The position numbers were made by a program, and so were the translations under genes. Shown piece after piece: positions 33,401 to 42,566 of a stretch of DNA of 64,000 nucleotides. The stretch comes from Brachypterus glaber (Eukaryota; Arthropoda; Insecta; Coleoptera; Kateretidae), in contig OY294044.1 in assembly GCA_958510825.1 (NCBI GenBank), forward strand, positions 78,228,895 through 78,292,894. The letters run 5' to 3'. The notes under the pieces are model-generated. The model was not told the DNA's origin. It saw only the letters and a list, made by a program, of their open reading frames with translations, and ran no database searches. How positions within the stretch are numbered: position 1 is the first letter of the stretch; each line of letters opens with the position of its first letter.

Positions 33401-35024
33401 TCAATCCACCACAGCTTATCCTCCTACAGGACACTCCCTATAGGGAGAAACTCGGTAGTCTCCTTTAGTTGTTACTTACCTTTTACTTGATTTAATTAAG
33501 TTGATTATACAGGGTGTCTCAACGAAGCCGACTCGGTCGATATATAGTAAAGTATCCACTTTAGAGAAAAACTTTAATGGGAAAAGTTGTATGGTTTTAA
33601 AAAAGGCACATTCTAAAAATATTTTAATATATACAGCATGGTCCTCCTAGGGTGGGTAGCATCTGATTTTTTTTTGAGAAAAAATGCGTTTTTCGTGATG
33701 AGATAAAACCTGCTTCTTTTTTTTTACTTTTTGTCAAAAATTAATAAAATTTTGCAAGCCTATCTGAAAAGGGAATATCTAATTACTTTATGTACAAAAA
33801 ATAAAATGTTTTATATGGGGCATTCAAAATTAATTTTCAAACTTTTGGATTTTCAAACATAAAAACTCAATTTTTTTAAATGGAATGATATATTTTTTAT
33901 TTACCCATTTGTACATAAAGTAATTAGATACACCCTTTTAAGATAAGCTTGCAAAATTTTATTAATTTTTGAAAAAAGTAAAGAAATTGAAGCAGGTTTC
34001 ATCTCATCGCTAAAAATGCAGTTTTTCTCCAAAAAAAATATATATATCTCAAAAACTATAAACAATAGACCCATATAATATATTAAAATAAATGTGTTTT
34101 TATGACAAGTAAGATGACATAATAAAAAATATACCATTCCATTTAAAAAAAAATTAAGTCATATGTTACCCACCCTAAGAGGACCATCTTGTATATTTTA
34201 AAATATTTTTAGAATGTGCCTTTTTTAAAACCATACAACTTTTTCCTTTAATGTTTTTCTCTAAAGTGGATACTTTACTATATATTGACCAAGTTGATAC
34301 TTTCATTACAATAACAGGGTCAGACAACAGGAATTTAGAATTATTTCTAAGTTTTGGTGAGTTTCTTTAATATATACCTATGCTAAATAAGATTATATGT
34401 CTGTATACAGACATATAATCTTATTTGACATAGGTATGTATTAAACAAGTTCCTGTTGTCTGACCCTGTTATTGTAATGAAAGTATCAACTCTGTTTATG
34501 AGACATTGTATGAGCTATATATCTACTAGATTTAGTAAATGTGGGGTTTTTGTGGAATACATATTATTATTATTAGAATAAGTTTGGCAATCGAGCACGG
34601 AAATGCCACAAGTGTCATGGGAACTTTGCCGTCTACTGTTGGCTTGGAAGAAATATTTTTATTGTAATTTTTTATTATAATATTAAATATTTATACAAAG
34701 TTTAATTTTAAATTATATTAATTGTATAAACATTTAACATAATAATAAATTTTTATTATTATTAAATGTCACCATTTACATAAATATTACATGTAACTAA
34801 TTAAAGTTAATTAAACTGAAATGTAATAAGTAGTGAAACCTTTATTAATACAAAAATATATTAACTATTAAGGGTTTACATCAAATTTTCCTTACCTGAT
34901 TTAAATATTCTGTAGGGTCATGAAAATGCTTTTCATCCACTCTTAAATGATGCAATATACATCGCGTACAGCACTCTAACTCTTTTAAATGGTTAAATAT
35001 CTCTAACTCTTGTGACAAAACCAT
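19930..35024 (-). CDS. PUS10: PUS10, tRNA pseudouridine synthase (gene span, five coding exons)
   Basis: PUS10 isomerises uridine to pseudouridine in the T-loop of tRNA (positions 54/55). Five minus-strand exons (34896-35024, 25373-25771, 23026-23357, 21784-22202, 19930-20111) join in frame into about 486 residues; vertebrate proteins are near 530. Two CxxC pairs near the N-terminus (CCTRC and CRLC) form the zinc-binding part of the THUMP-containing domain. The middle has MYIGGRYLKFTRDLCQTPW, a PUS10 signature. Next comes SGREDADVRMLGTGRPF with the catalytic aspartate, then KTPIRVLHRR, and finally QAGTYVKEFVHGDF and a DLEWP tail. All splice sites are GT...AG. No stop or frameshift is seen, so it looks functional. 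Introns of 9.1, 2.0, 0.8 and 1.7 kb hold transposons. Confidence 0.93.
20142..20342. mobile_element. MITE about 200 bp in PUS10 intron 4
   Basis: The ends ATGATCCGAGGACGAGAAATA (left, with mismatches) and TATTTCTCGTCTGTGTATCAT (right) are inverted copies. A GC-richer interior includes GCATGCGG and GCGCGCTCGGC. Confidence 0.5.
21176..21272. repeat. Hairpin with 15-bp stem
   Basis: AAAATTAACCTGC pairs with GCAGGTTAATTTT, and the outer TGGGTAAA and GATATTGC pair with GCAATATC and TTTACCCA. It is probably a small fold-back MITE. Confidence 0.6.
21784..22202 (-). CDS. PUS10: PUS10 exon 4 (catalytic core)
   Basis: This 419-bp exon opens with one base finishing Gly, then KQNKMTLVASGREDADVR and MLGTGRPF with the catalytic Asp, TYLALCKTDAEDVNE, and QKTPIRVLHRRTQSIRKR, the second conserved synthase motif. 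Donor CCAG|GTAAGT is a perfect consensus. Confidence 0.93.
22203..23025 (-). other. PUS10 intron 3
   Basis: An 823-bp intron with donor GTAAGTATAAG and acceptor AATTTTTTTAG. It holds only AT-rich sequence and no recognised element. Confidence 0.6.
23026..23357 (-). CDS. PUS10: PUS10 exon 3
   Basis: It encodes the linker and start of the catalytic region: KEIVLTSSPMYIGGRYLKFT and CQTPWIINKKK. Two start solutions keep the frame: acceptor TTTATAG|GAAG (23357), paired with exon-2 donor AAA|GTAGGT, or a second AG four bases on (23353), paired with donor TAG|GTAAAA. Both give 486 residues and differ in one amino acid (Glu or Val). Confidence 0.9.
23358..25372 (-). other. PUS10 intron 2
   Basis: About 2 kb, most of it a 1.3-kb fold-back transposon at 23616-24941. 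The rest is AT-rich without recognised features. Confidence 0.6.
23616..24941. mobile_element. 1.3-kb non-autonomous element with CAGGGTGGCCC ends
   Basis: The left end CAGGGTGGCCCAAAAAAAAC and right end TTTTTTTTGGGCCACCCTG are inverted, and the arms match for roughly 160-200 bp (AACCGTTATAACTTTTTTGCC; GGGGATTAGAGCAAAATG). Ends of this type are common in Tc1/mariner-like MITEs. No transposase remains. Confidence 0.7.
25373..25771 (-). CDS. PUS10: PUS10 exon 2 (second zinc CxxC and THUMP-like region)
   Basis: Acceptor TTCATTTTAG is followed in phase 0 by LNKNLDENNLDESESKKQ, then NICRLCLDMLQDEMIDQF, the second CxxC pair of the zinc site, and VLIRRHGMAIYLKEKYPDFF. The end is either 25373 or 25369, depending on the donor (see exon 3). 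Confidence 0.9.
26013..26074. repeat. (TA)n microsatellite
   Basis: About 62 bp of almost pure TA directly precede the fold-back element at 26075. Confidence 0.9.
26075..26618. mobile_element. Fold-back element beginning CCGGGTGTTTCAGG, right end lost
   Basis: The left arm (26190-26340) pairs with 26490-26612: AATGACCTTAACTTTCGATT against AATCGAAAGTTAAGGTCATT, and CATATGTCACTTGTCAATTT against its inverse. The right terminal 120 bp are missing because the Mutator-like remnant begins there, so that element probably inserted into this one. Confidence 0.6.
26619..27412 (+). mobile_element. Mutator-like element remnant with subterminal arrays, copy 1
   Basis: Both ends carry arrays of short related motifs in opposite orientation: CCTTTACCGCG and CATTACCGCGC on the left (26619-26712), and GCGCGGTAATGG and CGCGGTAAAGTCCATGCG on the right (27218-27400). 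The middle holds a broken FLYWCH zinc-finger sequence (26932-27150), a domain fused to transposases in several animal Mutator-like lineages. Clustered terminal motifs may be transposase-binding sites. No catalytic domain remains. Confidence 0.6.
26932..27150 (+). pseudogene. FLYWCH zinc-finger remnant, copy 1
   Basis: From ATG at 26932 the frame reads [17 protein letters not shown] and stops after about 25 codons. After an internal deletion and frameshift the sequence resumes as [20 protein letters not shown], then [17 protein letters not shown]. The C...C...H.H spacing and the CKGRLHT block are FLYWCH hallmarks. The frame break makes it non-coding. Confidence 0.65.
27423..27650 (+). mobile_element. 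LINE or SINE 3'-end fragment with (ACTAA)n tail
   Basis: A short frame ends RRSVRLTQESRDQLRSMNPA, stop, followed by AACTAACTAAACTAAACTAAAC. Related 3' ends, GGGCTATGAACCCCG followed by an ACTAAA-rich tail, occur at 29406-29468 and 58517-58620, so this is a repeat family that ends at that tail. The protein family is not recognised. Confidence 0.5.
27671..27960. repeat. Palindrome with about 125-bp arms
   Basis: CTAGAGAATTGCGGTTCTCACC on the left is matched by GGTGAAAACCGCAATTCTCTAG on the right, and CAAGATGGCGGCAAAAAAA by TTTTTTTGCCGCCATCTT at the centre. This is a fold-back MITE. A related half copy (GCCACCATCTTGAAAAAAC) follows at 28200-28290. Confidence 0.7.
28412..28548. mobile_element. 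hAT-like MITE (GGGCGGATTTAGGGGG ends)
   Basis: AAGGGCGGATTTAGGGGGCC on the left and AAATCCGCCCCTGG on the right are inverted ends about 135 bp apart. Similar GGGGCGGATCCAGG ends are typical of small hAT elements in insects. Confidence 0.45.
28985..29032. repeat. (TTA)n microsatellite
   Basis: Imperfect ATT/TTA repeats cover about 45 bp. This could be the tail of a LINE whose body is not recognisable. Confidence 0.8.
29406..29468. mobile_element. 63-bp LINE 3'-end insertion inside copy A, with 12-bp TSD
   Basis: The target duplication TATCCCTTGCCA lies at 29394-29405 and 29469-29480. Copy B shows the uninterrupted site at 55103-55114. The insert has AGGTCCCTAGGGACCAGG, GGGCTATGAACCCCG and an ACTAAAC tail, the same 3' end as at 58550-58600. 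It is a very short 5'-truncated insertion. Confidence 0.85.
30160..30393. repeat. Hairpin nested in copy A
   Basis: The arms 30160-30254 and 30299-30393 pair closely, including CAGTCTACCAATATCACTCT and AGGCTGCTGGCCCT. The same hairpin is in copy B (55797-56030). Confidence 0.8.
30404..30461. repeat. (TA)n microsatellite, expanded in copy A
   Basis: About 58 bp here against about 22 bp at the same site of copy B (56038-56060). This length change accounts for part of the size difference between the copies. Confidence 0.9.
30963..31201. mobile_element. MITE with GGGAACGTTCAAGTATTA-type ends nested in copy A
   Basis: GGGAACATTCAAGTATTATG on the left and CATAATACTTGAACGTTCCC on the right are inverted. 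The arms are about 110 bp and pair around a GGGGGTAG/CTACCCCC core. Same-family ends occur at 53568-53594 and 62044-62069, and a full copy is in copy B at 56563-56802. Confidence 0.8.
32800..33026. other. Spacer
   Basis: The segment AGGGCTGTTTAGACAATTTT is similar to 54028-54060 (CAATTTAGACAACTTTTGACC), another dispersed repeat. No coding signal. Confidence 0.4.
33027..33467. mobile_element. MITE of 441 bp with AAGGAGACTACCGAG ends
   Basis: The TIRs AAGGAGACTACCGAG and CTCGGTAGTCTCCTT are each bordered by TA. An internal inverted pair, CATCATGTGAGCTTTCAAGG and CCTTAAAAGCTCACATGATG, continues the symmetry. Confidence 0.7.
33510..34508. mobile_element. About 1-kb mariner-like MITE (CAGGGTGTCTC ends) broken by another MITE
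   Basis: The left end CAGGGTGTCTCAACGAAGCC is bordered by TA at 33508-33509; the right end AGACATTG at 34501-34508 is followed by TA. Long arms match: AGTATCCACTTTAGAGAAAAA against its inverse near 34260, and GGTCCTCCTAGGGTGGGTA against TACCCACCCTAAGAGGACC. A 198-bp hairpin element has inserted in the right arm. Confidence 0.65.
34293..34490. mobile_element. 198-bp hairpin MITE inserted in the right arm
   Basis: GTTGATACTTTCATTACAAT on the left and ATTGTAATGAAAGTATCAAC on the right are exact inverses, followed inward by AACAGGGTCAGACAACAGGAA. A second perfect inverted pair lies at the centre (AAGATTATATGTCTGTATAC). It interrupts the older element, so it is the younger of the two. Confidence 0.85.
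34896..35024 (-). CDS. PUS10: PUS10 exon 1 (start codon, first zinc CxxC)
   Basis: The chosen ATG at 35022-35024 gives MVLSQELEIFNHLKELECCT and RCILHHLR. An open frame continues upstream with another ATG at 35063 (MPCFCVRVKK), but the shorter start leaves about 17 residues before the first cysteine, as in other PUS10 proteins. The exon ends in phase 0 at CAG|GTAAGG. Confidence 0.85.
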
Positions 35025-35965
35025 TTTTTTTTCTTTTTTAACTCTAACACAAAAACATGGCATAAATATAACCTCAAAAGTTTTTGATTTTCCCACTTGT
35101 TATAATGATCAAATGGCATAATTTTTGGAAAATCAAATAAACATACGAGGGGAAGTCAAAAAGTTCAGTCGCAGCGTGATCTTTGTAAGGGACGGATGTG
35201 ACTGCTTCGGCGGATATATTCCAGCATCAGCATCGCAATCATTGATATGCACAGGACTTGATTATTTTTATTTTATGTAATGTCGTGAAAGTGTTCGTTT
35301 AATTGTAAATTTTTAAGTGAGTCGTGATTATTAATATGTGATTTAATTTTAATGTATTTCGTTGTACACGTGGATATTTTTTTAAGAATTTCAAAGAGAT
35401 TATTATTTTTTTATAAATTGGCGTCTGCGCAAACATCACTACAGAGTGAGACGGTTTTGCGTAGGCTGAAAATTATACTAGATCGAGCTGGCCAACTACC
35501 CAAAGGGAAAAGCCATACTGGAATTGGATTGGAAGTCAAAAAGTTGTCAAAAACTTCGTAATAAATCCAGACCGCAGAAAGCCAAACCAATAATCTTCTG
35601 CAACGGCTAATTTATGTGAAATTGTGTTTGTTATGAAAATAATTATATATTTGAAACCGTTATAACTTTTGAATTGATTTTACAATTGAAATTGAATACA
35701 CCACGTTTACTACATATACCGTGCGATTATAAAGTGCCAAACACTTTTTAATGCAAAACTGGCATTAGCCGCTAATGAGTAGCGATGAGTAAAATGCAAG
35801 AAAGCTGTTTGCGTTTTACTGGCCACCGAGCTGTTGTACGTAGCAATCACATAGGCTTGTCGCGCACAACTCTAACAGAGGCATGGCTTCAAACGAAGAG
35901 TATTTTCTTTTCAAACTGTTCGGCACTTTATAATTGCACTGTATATAAACGCTATATATATATAT
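35025..35965. other. 5' flank of PUS10 up to the LTR element
   Basis: It should contain the PUS10 promoter. The text ACGAGGGGAAGTCAAAAAGT at 35144-35163 looks like a Tc1/mariner terminus, and a similar GGAAGTCAAAAAGTTG occurs at 35533. The block 35600-35700 resembles 5810-5930. Nothing is assignable as a gene. Confidence 0.4.
35962..35965. repeat. TSD of the LTR retrotransposon (ATAT, low-coordinate side)
   Basis: ATAT here is repeated at 42567-42570 just beyond the other LTR. The surrounding sequence is TA-rich, so the exact register is not certain. Confidence 0.6.
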
Positions 35966-38066
35966 TGTACCGTAATTAATACGTTCACTGCCAACGGCTA
36001 GTTTTGACAGCGGAGCAATGGGTATGGGCAAGGGAAAAATAGAAAGAATTGATTAATGTTGTTAGGGGCGCCAGTTACTTTAGCTTTTACTCCTTTAGGT
36101 AAGTAACAACCTAGTGTAAATACTTAAGCTTTTCAGTTTGAAAAAATATAACCCCTAAATAAAATAAGATAATTCATTTGAGAAATTTATTATAAATAAA
36201 CTTAATGAAAGCACATCAAGTAATGTATTAATATATATAAAAAATATGTGTAATTATATTAAGATATAATTAAAGAAATCTTAATAAAAATTACTAAATT
36301 CAGAAATCATTCGACTTAAATGTATAAGGAAAACATGAAGTTCAGCAAGCACCAAGAAATGTATGTAAACAACAATCATTTCTTGCAGTGTATAAAAGTC
36401 ATGCTTAAATTAGAAATCATTTAATCAAAAGTATGATATTTAATAATTAATAAATGAGATTAAATGTTTAAAAAAAAATAAGTACCTAAAAATGAACAAA
36501 AGCCAGAAGGGCATATAGTATTAATCAATACTATATCAGATCTGATAAAGTTTACAGTTATAAGAATATTGAAATAAAAGAATTTAAAAATATGAAATAT
36601 TGCTTTCAAAAGTTTTCAGAATGAGTACTTAGCTGGTTTCTGCAAAATCCATGAGGTATGAATTCCATCGTCTCCATCTGTACAAGTCTCCCCTATGCTG
36701 ATGAATTCATTTCTCAAATGAAAGAAAAAAAAATATAGGCTGTCCCATCTACTTTGGAAAAATCATCTTCCAGGATAAAATGTACGATTGAAAATGTTGT
36801 CCGGGATAAAATATACTTTTGAAAATTATGTCCAATGTAAAATTGTCTGCTAGACGGTTACATAGAATTTATCTATGCCGAAAATTACAGAACCATGTTC
36901 CAACAGAACATCACTCCATGCGGAGAACTTGTATATCAAATATACCAAAATAAACTTCAACTTAAATTAATGTAATTCCATATTAATGGTATAGAAATGG
37001 TGAGTAATTAATGGTAATTAATTAATGGTCTAGTAATGGTACTTAATTAATGGTGCTAAAACAATAATTATATCTCAGAAATATTCTAAGAAACAGAAAA
37101 ACTTAACTTACATGTCATACTAAGTCTTCGATGTCCATCGAAACGTTATAAATGCGTAATTGTAGAAAATAACAGTTACAATATCTTCCGCATTGTTTAA
37201 ATATTCATTTTCACTAACTTTAAATAAAAATACATGAAGGATTACTTCGATGATTACAGAAAATAAACACTCGTCAAAATGACACCACCATTGTATTCGA
37301 GTTGCTTCAAGAAGGAGCGAAAATCGACCTTATTCACTAGTATGAACCCTTCAGGTAAATAAAATCCTATTTCTGAACTATTAGCGACATCTATGCAAGT
37401 CATTATCAACTACAGTTTTACCGTATAGGATTCCTAATAAAGGTAACGAAAACTACATCAAAGATAATAACAAAAGAATATTTCCTAATAAATCCGTATT
37501 AGTGATATCTAACCTCAAAATATTACTCTAAGAAACAAATATAAACAATACTTATTGTTTATCAGCAAAACTAATAAAAATACGAACAGAATACTAAGTG
37601 TCCTGTGAACTAAGTATAAACAAAATACTGAATCTAAGTGAGCAGTTCCAGCAAACTATTTTCAACAAATTCTGGATTATCCCGAAGGAATAAGCATACG
37701 AAACTTTCCAGGAGAAACAAGCTACAGATGAAAGCCAGTGAAATCCAACCCTCAATAGACTCTGAAACATATAAAAACCAGGTAAGTCCATAGACAAATG
37801 CACTATAGAGAAATAAGTCATATGATTCTTTATTATTAAAAATCATATTCTAATTATGTTTTCTTTATGTTATTTTCAGGTAGAACTATGGAATAGAGAC
37901 CCATATGGTTAGAATTCAGTTCCTGCTACAAAATAGTCCCAGATACAAAATAGTTCTGTACGTACGTAACTATTTATATACAAAATAAACATAAATTATA
38001 ACGTAAGTAAACGAATAGTTTAATTAACCCTTGCTATATTACAAAGTGACGATTTATATCGTTACA
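35966..38066 (-). repeat. 3' LTR (2101 bp)
   Basis: It runs TGTACC...GTTACA on the plus strand, i.e. TGTAAC...GGTACA in element orientation. The frames inside it (37594-37846 minus) recur in the other LTR and in the solo LTR with drift and are not taken as genes. Confidence 0.9.
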
Positions 38067-38079
38067 CATGCCCCCTCCA
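38067..38079 (-). promoter_or_regulatory. Polypurine tract (plus-strand primer site)
   Basis: In element orientation TTGGAGGGGGCATG directly precedes the 3' LTR start TGTAACG. This is the expected position and composition of the PPT that primes second-strand synthesis. Confidence 0.8.
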
Positions 38080-38595
38080 AAAATAATAAAAATATTTAAT
38101 ATACAAAAAATATTTTTATACCAAACTCTATAACTATTTAACTTAAATAGCTAAAATATATACTATATTTTATTTAATAAATCAACAAAAAATACAATAC
38201 TTTATGTAAATCATTTGAAATACTACTTGATAATTAACAATAGCTAAGCTTGATAACTACGTGTATCATCCGCCTACTCTTATGTAGAACATAATTTTGG
38301 GACTTTATCGGTGTGTGTCATAAACAGGTAATTGTCATAATCAGGTAATTGTCATAATCAGGTAATTGTCATAATTAATTTTGTTTTTCTTTTTAGCTAA
38401 GTTTTATCAAGATAAAAAAATAGAAATAAGACTTGACTACGCGCATCAGAATCCTCTTCTACAAAAAATATATTTATATATTTTTTTTTTACTATATACA
38501 AAAGTTTTGGGTACCCTTTAAATATTTTCAATACATTGATATTTTTTAAATATCATTCCGAATAATACTAAGAATATATTCTTATTTAATCAAAT
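38080..38595 (-). other. 3' untranslated part of the retroelement
   Basis: No open frame. At 38322-38375 an 18-bp unit with GGTAATTGTCATAATCA is repeated about three times in tandem. Confidence 0.6.
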
Positions 38596-40341
38596 CTAGC
38601 CAACTGAAATGTCACTATTCGATCCAAAATATTTCTTTAGATCTTTAACATGCCAGTCGCCTCTATGACCATCTGCATTTTCCAAAATATACACTAACTT
38701 TGACTTTTTCGCAACAACTTTGCAAAGTATGTACTTTGGAGCAAGTTTTGCAGCAAAACTTTTACTAGCATCTGAGAGTACTTTGTTTCGTCTCCAAACT
38801 TTTTCACCTATCTCAAAATTTACTTCACGCTTGCGCAAATCATAAGTACGCTTATTACGTTCATAAGCTTCATGTAAATATTTCTTTACATCAACAAAAA
38901 TCTCTTTAAGATTTCCCAAGTCTTGGCTATACGAGTCTCTGTCACAAGGTTCTAATTTAACACCATCAGTTGATGTCATTTTGCCATAATAAGTTCCTGT
39001 GATAGGTACATTCCTCCCAAAATTAAGAAATGCCGGCGTATACCCCGTAACTTCATTTACAGACGTTCGTAAAGCTAGACCTATTTTTGCTAAATTTTTA
39101 CACCATTCTTTTTGATTATCTTTTATATATGATCTTATAGCAGTAGAAATTGTGCGATGTTGCCTTTCCGTCGGATTATTTTGACTATGGTAAAGTGCAT
39201 TAAACCAAATTTTCTGTACATTATATTCATCTGCTAATTTTTTAAAAACTTTACCAGCAAATTGTTTTCCATTATCGACAATTAAAAATTGACAGACTCC
39301 GTAAACTAAAAAAACTTCATTCTCAATGAATTTACATATTGCATTTGCAGTAGCTTCCCTTAAAGGATGTAATAATGTATACTTTGTAAACCAGTCTGAC
39401 ACAACTAAAAGATAACAAAAACCTTTAGAACTTCTGGGAAATGGTCCCTGCAAATCACATGAAATAACTTGCCACGGATAATTTACTTCTTTTTCACGAC
39501 CCATCAATCCAAAACGTGCAGAATTACTAACTTTTTGTGATTGACAAATATTACAACATCTTACATACTTTAAAATATCTTTACGCATTTTTGGCCAAAA
39601 ATATGTTTCTGAAATTCTATGAAAAGTTTTAAAAAATCCCATATGAGAAGCTAATACATCGTCATGACATTCTTTTAGTACTTGTTTACGACATTTTTGA
39701 GGCACTAACAATTTCCACTCTATAATATTACTTTTTACTTTTGTCTTGGTCGGTATGAACTTATAAATATTATCATCAATAACTTTAAATTGCGGATATG
39801 AATCTGGACTCTTAACAATTTTTTCCCTCAACTGAATATAATATTTATCACTATTATAATCATTTACATTAAAATTAATTAAATTTACATCTGGAAAAAT
39901 TGATTTTTCTGGTTCTATTCTATCAAAAGCTCTGGATAACCCATCAGCTACTACATTTAATTTACCTCTACGATATACAATATCCATATCATATTGCTGT
40001 AATTTTAATGACCATCTAGCCAAGCGACCAGAGGGATCTTTCATATTACTCAAATATTTTAAAGAAGAATGATCTGTAATTACTGTGAATTTAACACCTT
40101 CAATATATGGTCTAAACCTATCTATAGCAAACAAAACAGCTAAACATTCCTTTTCACCTACAGAATATTTTATTTCACTACGTGTTAAAGCTCTACTAGC
40201 ATAAGCTATTACTTTTTCTTGACCATCTTGCGTTTGTGTTAATATGGAACCGAGGCCAACTAAAGAAGCATCACATTGTATAACAAATGGTAAAGAAAAA
40301 TTGGGACTTGCTAAAGCTGGAGCATTTATTAAAGATTCCAC
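38596..40341 (-). pseudogene. gypsy pol: RNase H and integrase, N-terminally truncated
   Basis: An uninterrupted frame of 581 codons starts mid-protein (first residue reads from GTG, no true start). RNase H covers about residues 15-140 with acidic residues D24 (QCDAS), E65 (EKECLAV), D90 (TDHSS) and D133 (ADGLSR). The integrase zinc site is H226, H233, C263, C266. The integrase core has the D-D-E triad at D296 (ISCDLQGP), D356 (IVDNGKQF) and E392 (PTERQHRT). A GPY/F-like C-terminal segment around WRRNKVLSD and APKYI follows. The RT and everything upstream are lost, so translation from a normal polyprotein start is impossible. It is marked pseudogene, although catalytic residues are intact. 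Confidence 0.9.
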
Positions 40342-40430
40342 TTACAAAAACTGCTAAAGAAAAAACTGCATTTTCCGTACCTGGTAGGGGACTATTTGAA
40401 TTTAATGTAATGTGTTATGGACTCAAAAAT
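40338..40430 (+). pseudogene. Inverted fragment of the element's own reverse transcriptase
   Basis: On the plus strand, opposite to the rest of pol, about 31 codons read IPLTKTAKEKTAFSVPGRGL and FEFNVMCYGLKN. This is the conserved RT block of gypsy elements that normally lies several hundred residues before RNase H. It abuts the RNase H frame at about 40338-40341, where the bases GATTCCA fit both reading directions, so the join may use microhomology. On the other side it meets about ten bases of leader next to the PBS. Confidence 0.85.
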
Positions 40431-40439
40431 GGAACACGC

Positions 40440-40457
40440 GCCCCACGTTGGGCGCCA
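40440..40457 (-). promoter_or_regulatory. Primer binding site for tRNA-Lys
   Basis: In element orientation TGGCGCCCAACGTGGGGC lies seven bases inside the 5' LTR. This 18-mer is complementary to the 3' end of animal tRNA-Lys (CUU type, from memory of that tRNA) including CCA. Confidence 0.85.
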
Positions 40458-40464
40458 ATATTAG

Positions 40465-42566
40465 TGTACCGTAATTAATACGTTCACTGCCAACGGCTAG
40501 TTTTGACAGCGGAGCAATGGGTATGGGCAAGGGAAAAATAGAAAGAATTGATTAATGTTGTTAGGGGCGCCAGTTACTTTAGCTTTTACTCCTTTAGGTA
40601 AGTAACAACCTAGTGTAAATACTTAAGCTTTTCAGTTTGAGAAAATATAACCCCTAAATAAAATAAGATAATTCATTTGAGAAATTTATTATAAATAAAC
40701 TTAATGAAAGCACATCAAGTAATGTATAAATATATATAAAAAATATGTGTAATTATATTAAGATATAATTAAAGAAATCTTAATAAAAATTACTAAATTC
40801 AGAAATCATTCGACTTAAATGTATAAGGAAAACATGAAGTTCAGCAAGCACCAAGAAATGTATGTAAACAACAATCATTTCTTGCAGTGTATAAAAGTCA
40901 TGCTTAAATTAGAAATCATTTAATCAAAAGTATGATATTTAATAATTAATAAATGAGATTAAATGTTTTAAAAAAAAATAAGTACCTAAAAATGGACAAA
41001 AGCCAGAAGGGCATATAGTATTAATCAATACTATATCAGATCTGATAAAGTTTACAGTTATAAGAATATTGAAATAAAAGAATTTAAAAATATGAAATAT
41101 TGCTTTCAAAAGTTTTCAGAATGAGTACTTAGCTGGTTTCTGCAAAATCCATGAGGTATGAATTCCATCGTCTCCATCTGTACAAGTCTCCCCTATGCTG
41201 ATGAATTCATTTCTCAAATGAAAGAAAAAAAAATATAGGCTGTCCCATCTACTTTGGAAAAATCATCTTCCAGGATAAAATGTACGATTGAAAATGTTGT
41301 CCGGGATAAAATATACTTTTGAAAATTATGTCCAATGTAAAATTGTCTGCTAGACGGTTACATAGAATTTATCTATGCCGAAAATTACAGAACCATGTTC
41401 CAACAGAACATCACTCCATGCGGAGAACTTGTATATCAAATATACCAAAATAAACTTCAACTTAAATTAATGTAATTCCATATTAATGGTATAGAAATGG
41501 TGAGTAATTAATGGTAATTAATTAATGGTCTAGTAATGGTACTTAATTAATGGTGCTAAAACAATAATTATATCTCAGAAATATTCTAAGAAACAGAAAA
41601 ACTTAACTTACATGTCATACTAAGTCTTCGATGTCCATCGAAACGTTATAAATGCGTAATTGTAGAAAATAACAGTTACAATATCTTCCGCATTGTTTAA
41701 ATATTCATTTTCACTAACTTTAAATAAAAATACATGAAGGATTACTTCGATGATTACAGAAAATAAACACTCGTCAAAATGACACCACCATTGTATTCGA
41801 GTTGCTTTAAGAAGGAGCGAAAATCGACCTTATTCACTAGTATGAACCCTTCAGGTAAATAAAATCCTATTTCTGAACTATTAGCGACATCTATGCAAGT
41901 CATTATCAACTACAGTTTTACCGTATAGGATTCCTAATAAAGGTAACGAAAACTACATCAAAGATAATAACAAAAGAATATTTCCTAATAAATCCGTATT
42001 AGTGATATCTAACCTCAAAATATTACTCTAAGAAACAAATATAAACAATACTTATTGTTTATCAGCAAAACTAATAAAAATACGAACAGAATACTAAGTG
42101 TCCTGTGAACTAAGTATAAACAAAATACTGAATCTAAGTGAGCAGTTCCAGCAAACTATTTTCAACAAATTCTGGATTATCCCGAAGGAATAAGCATACG
42201 AAACTTTTCAGGAGAAACAAGCTACAGATGAAAGCCAGTGAAATCCAACCCTCAATAGACTCTGAAACATATAAAAACCAGGTAAGTCCATAGACAAATG
42301 CACTATAGAGAAATAAGTCATATGATTCTTTATTATTAAAAATCATATTCTAATTATGTTTTCTTTATGTTATTTTCAGGTAGAACTATGGAATAGAGAC
42401 CCATATGGTTAGAATTCAGTTCCTGCTACAAAATAGTCCCAGATACAAAATAGTTCTGTACGTACGTAACTATTTATATACAAAATAAACATAAATTATA
42501 ACGTAAGTAAACGAATAGTTTAATTAACCCTTGCTATATTACAAAGTGACGATTTATATCGTTACA
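40465..42566 (-). repeat. 5' LTR (2102 bp)
   Basis: It has the same ends as the 3' LTR and differs from it by a handful of bases (for example near 40642, 40728, 40966, 40995, 41809 and 42209). Confidence 0.9.

Larger units (their letters stand above)
25772..34895 (-). other. PUS10 intron 1 (9.1 kb), nearly all transposons
   Basis: Donor CAG|GTAAGG at 34895 and acceptor at 25772. In order it holds a TA microsatellite, a fold-back element, a Mutator-like remnant, a LINE tail, a palindrome, a hAT-like MITE, the 3.7-kb element copy A and three MITEs, two of them nested. An unseen small exon cannot be excluded, but the flanking exons join in phase without one. Confidence 0.6.
35966..42566 (-). 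mobile_element. Ty3/gypsy-type LTR retrotransposon, internally deleted and rearranged (6.6 kb)
   Basis: Two LTRs of about 2.1 kb flank an internal region of only 2398 bp. In element orientation the order is 5' LTR (40465-42566), PBS complementary to a tRNA-Lys 3' end (40440-40457), a short inverted RT scrap (40338-40430), RNase H-integrase ORF (38596-40341), 3' UTR, polypurine tract (38067-38079) and 3' LTR (35966-38066). Gag, protease and most of RT are missing. Ends are TG...CA with ATAT on both sides. I could spot only about six differences between the LTRs, so insertion was recent. It may be movable in trans, as PBS, PPT and LTR ends are intact. Confidence 0.93.
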
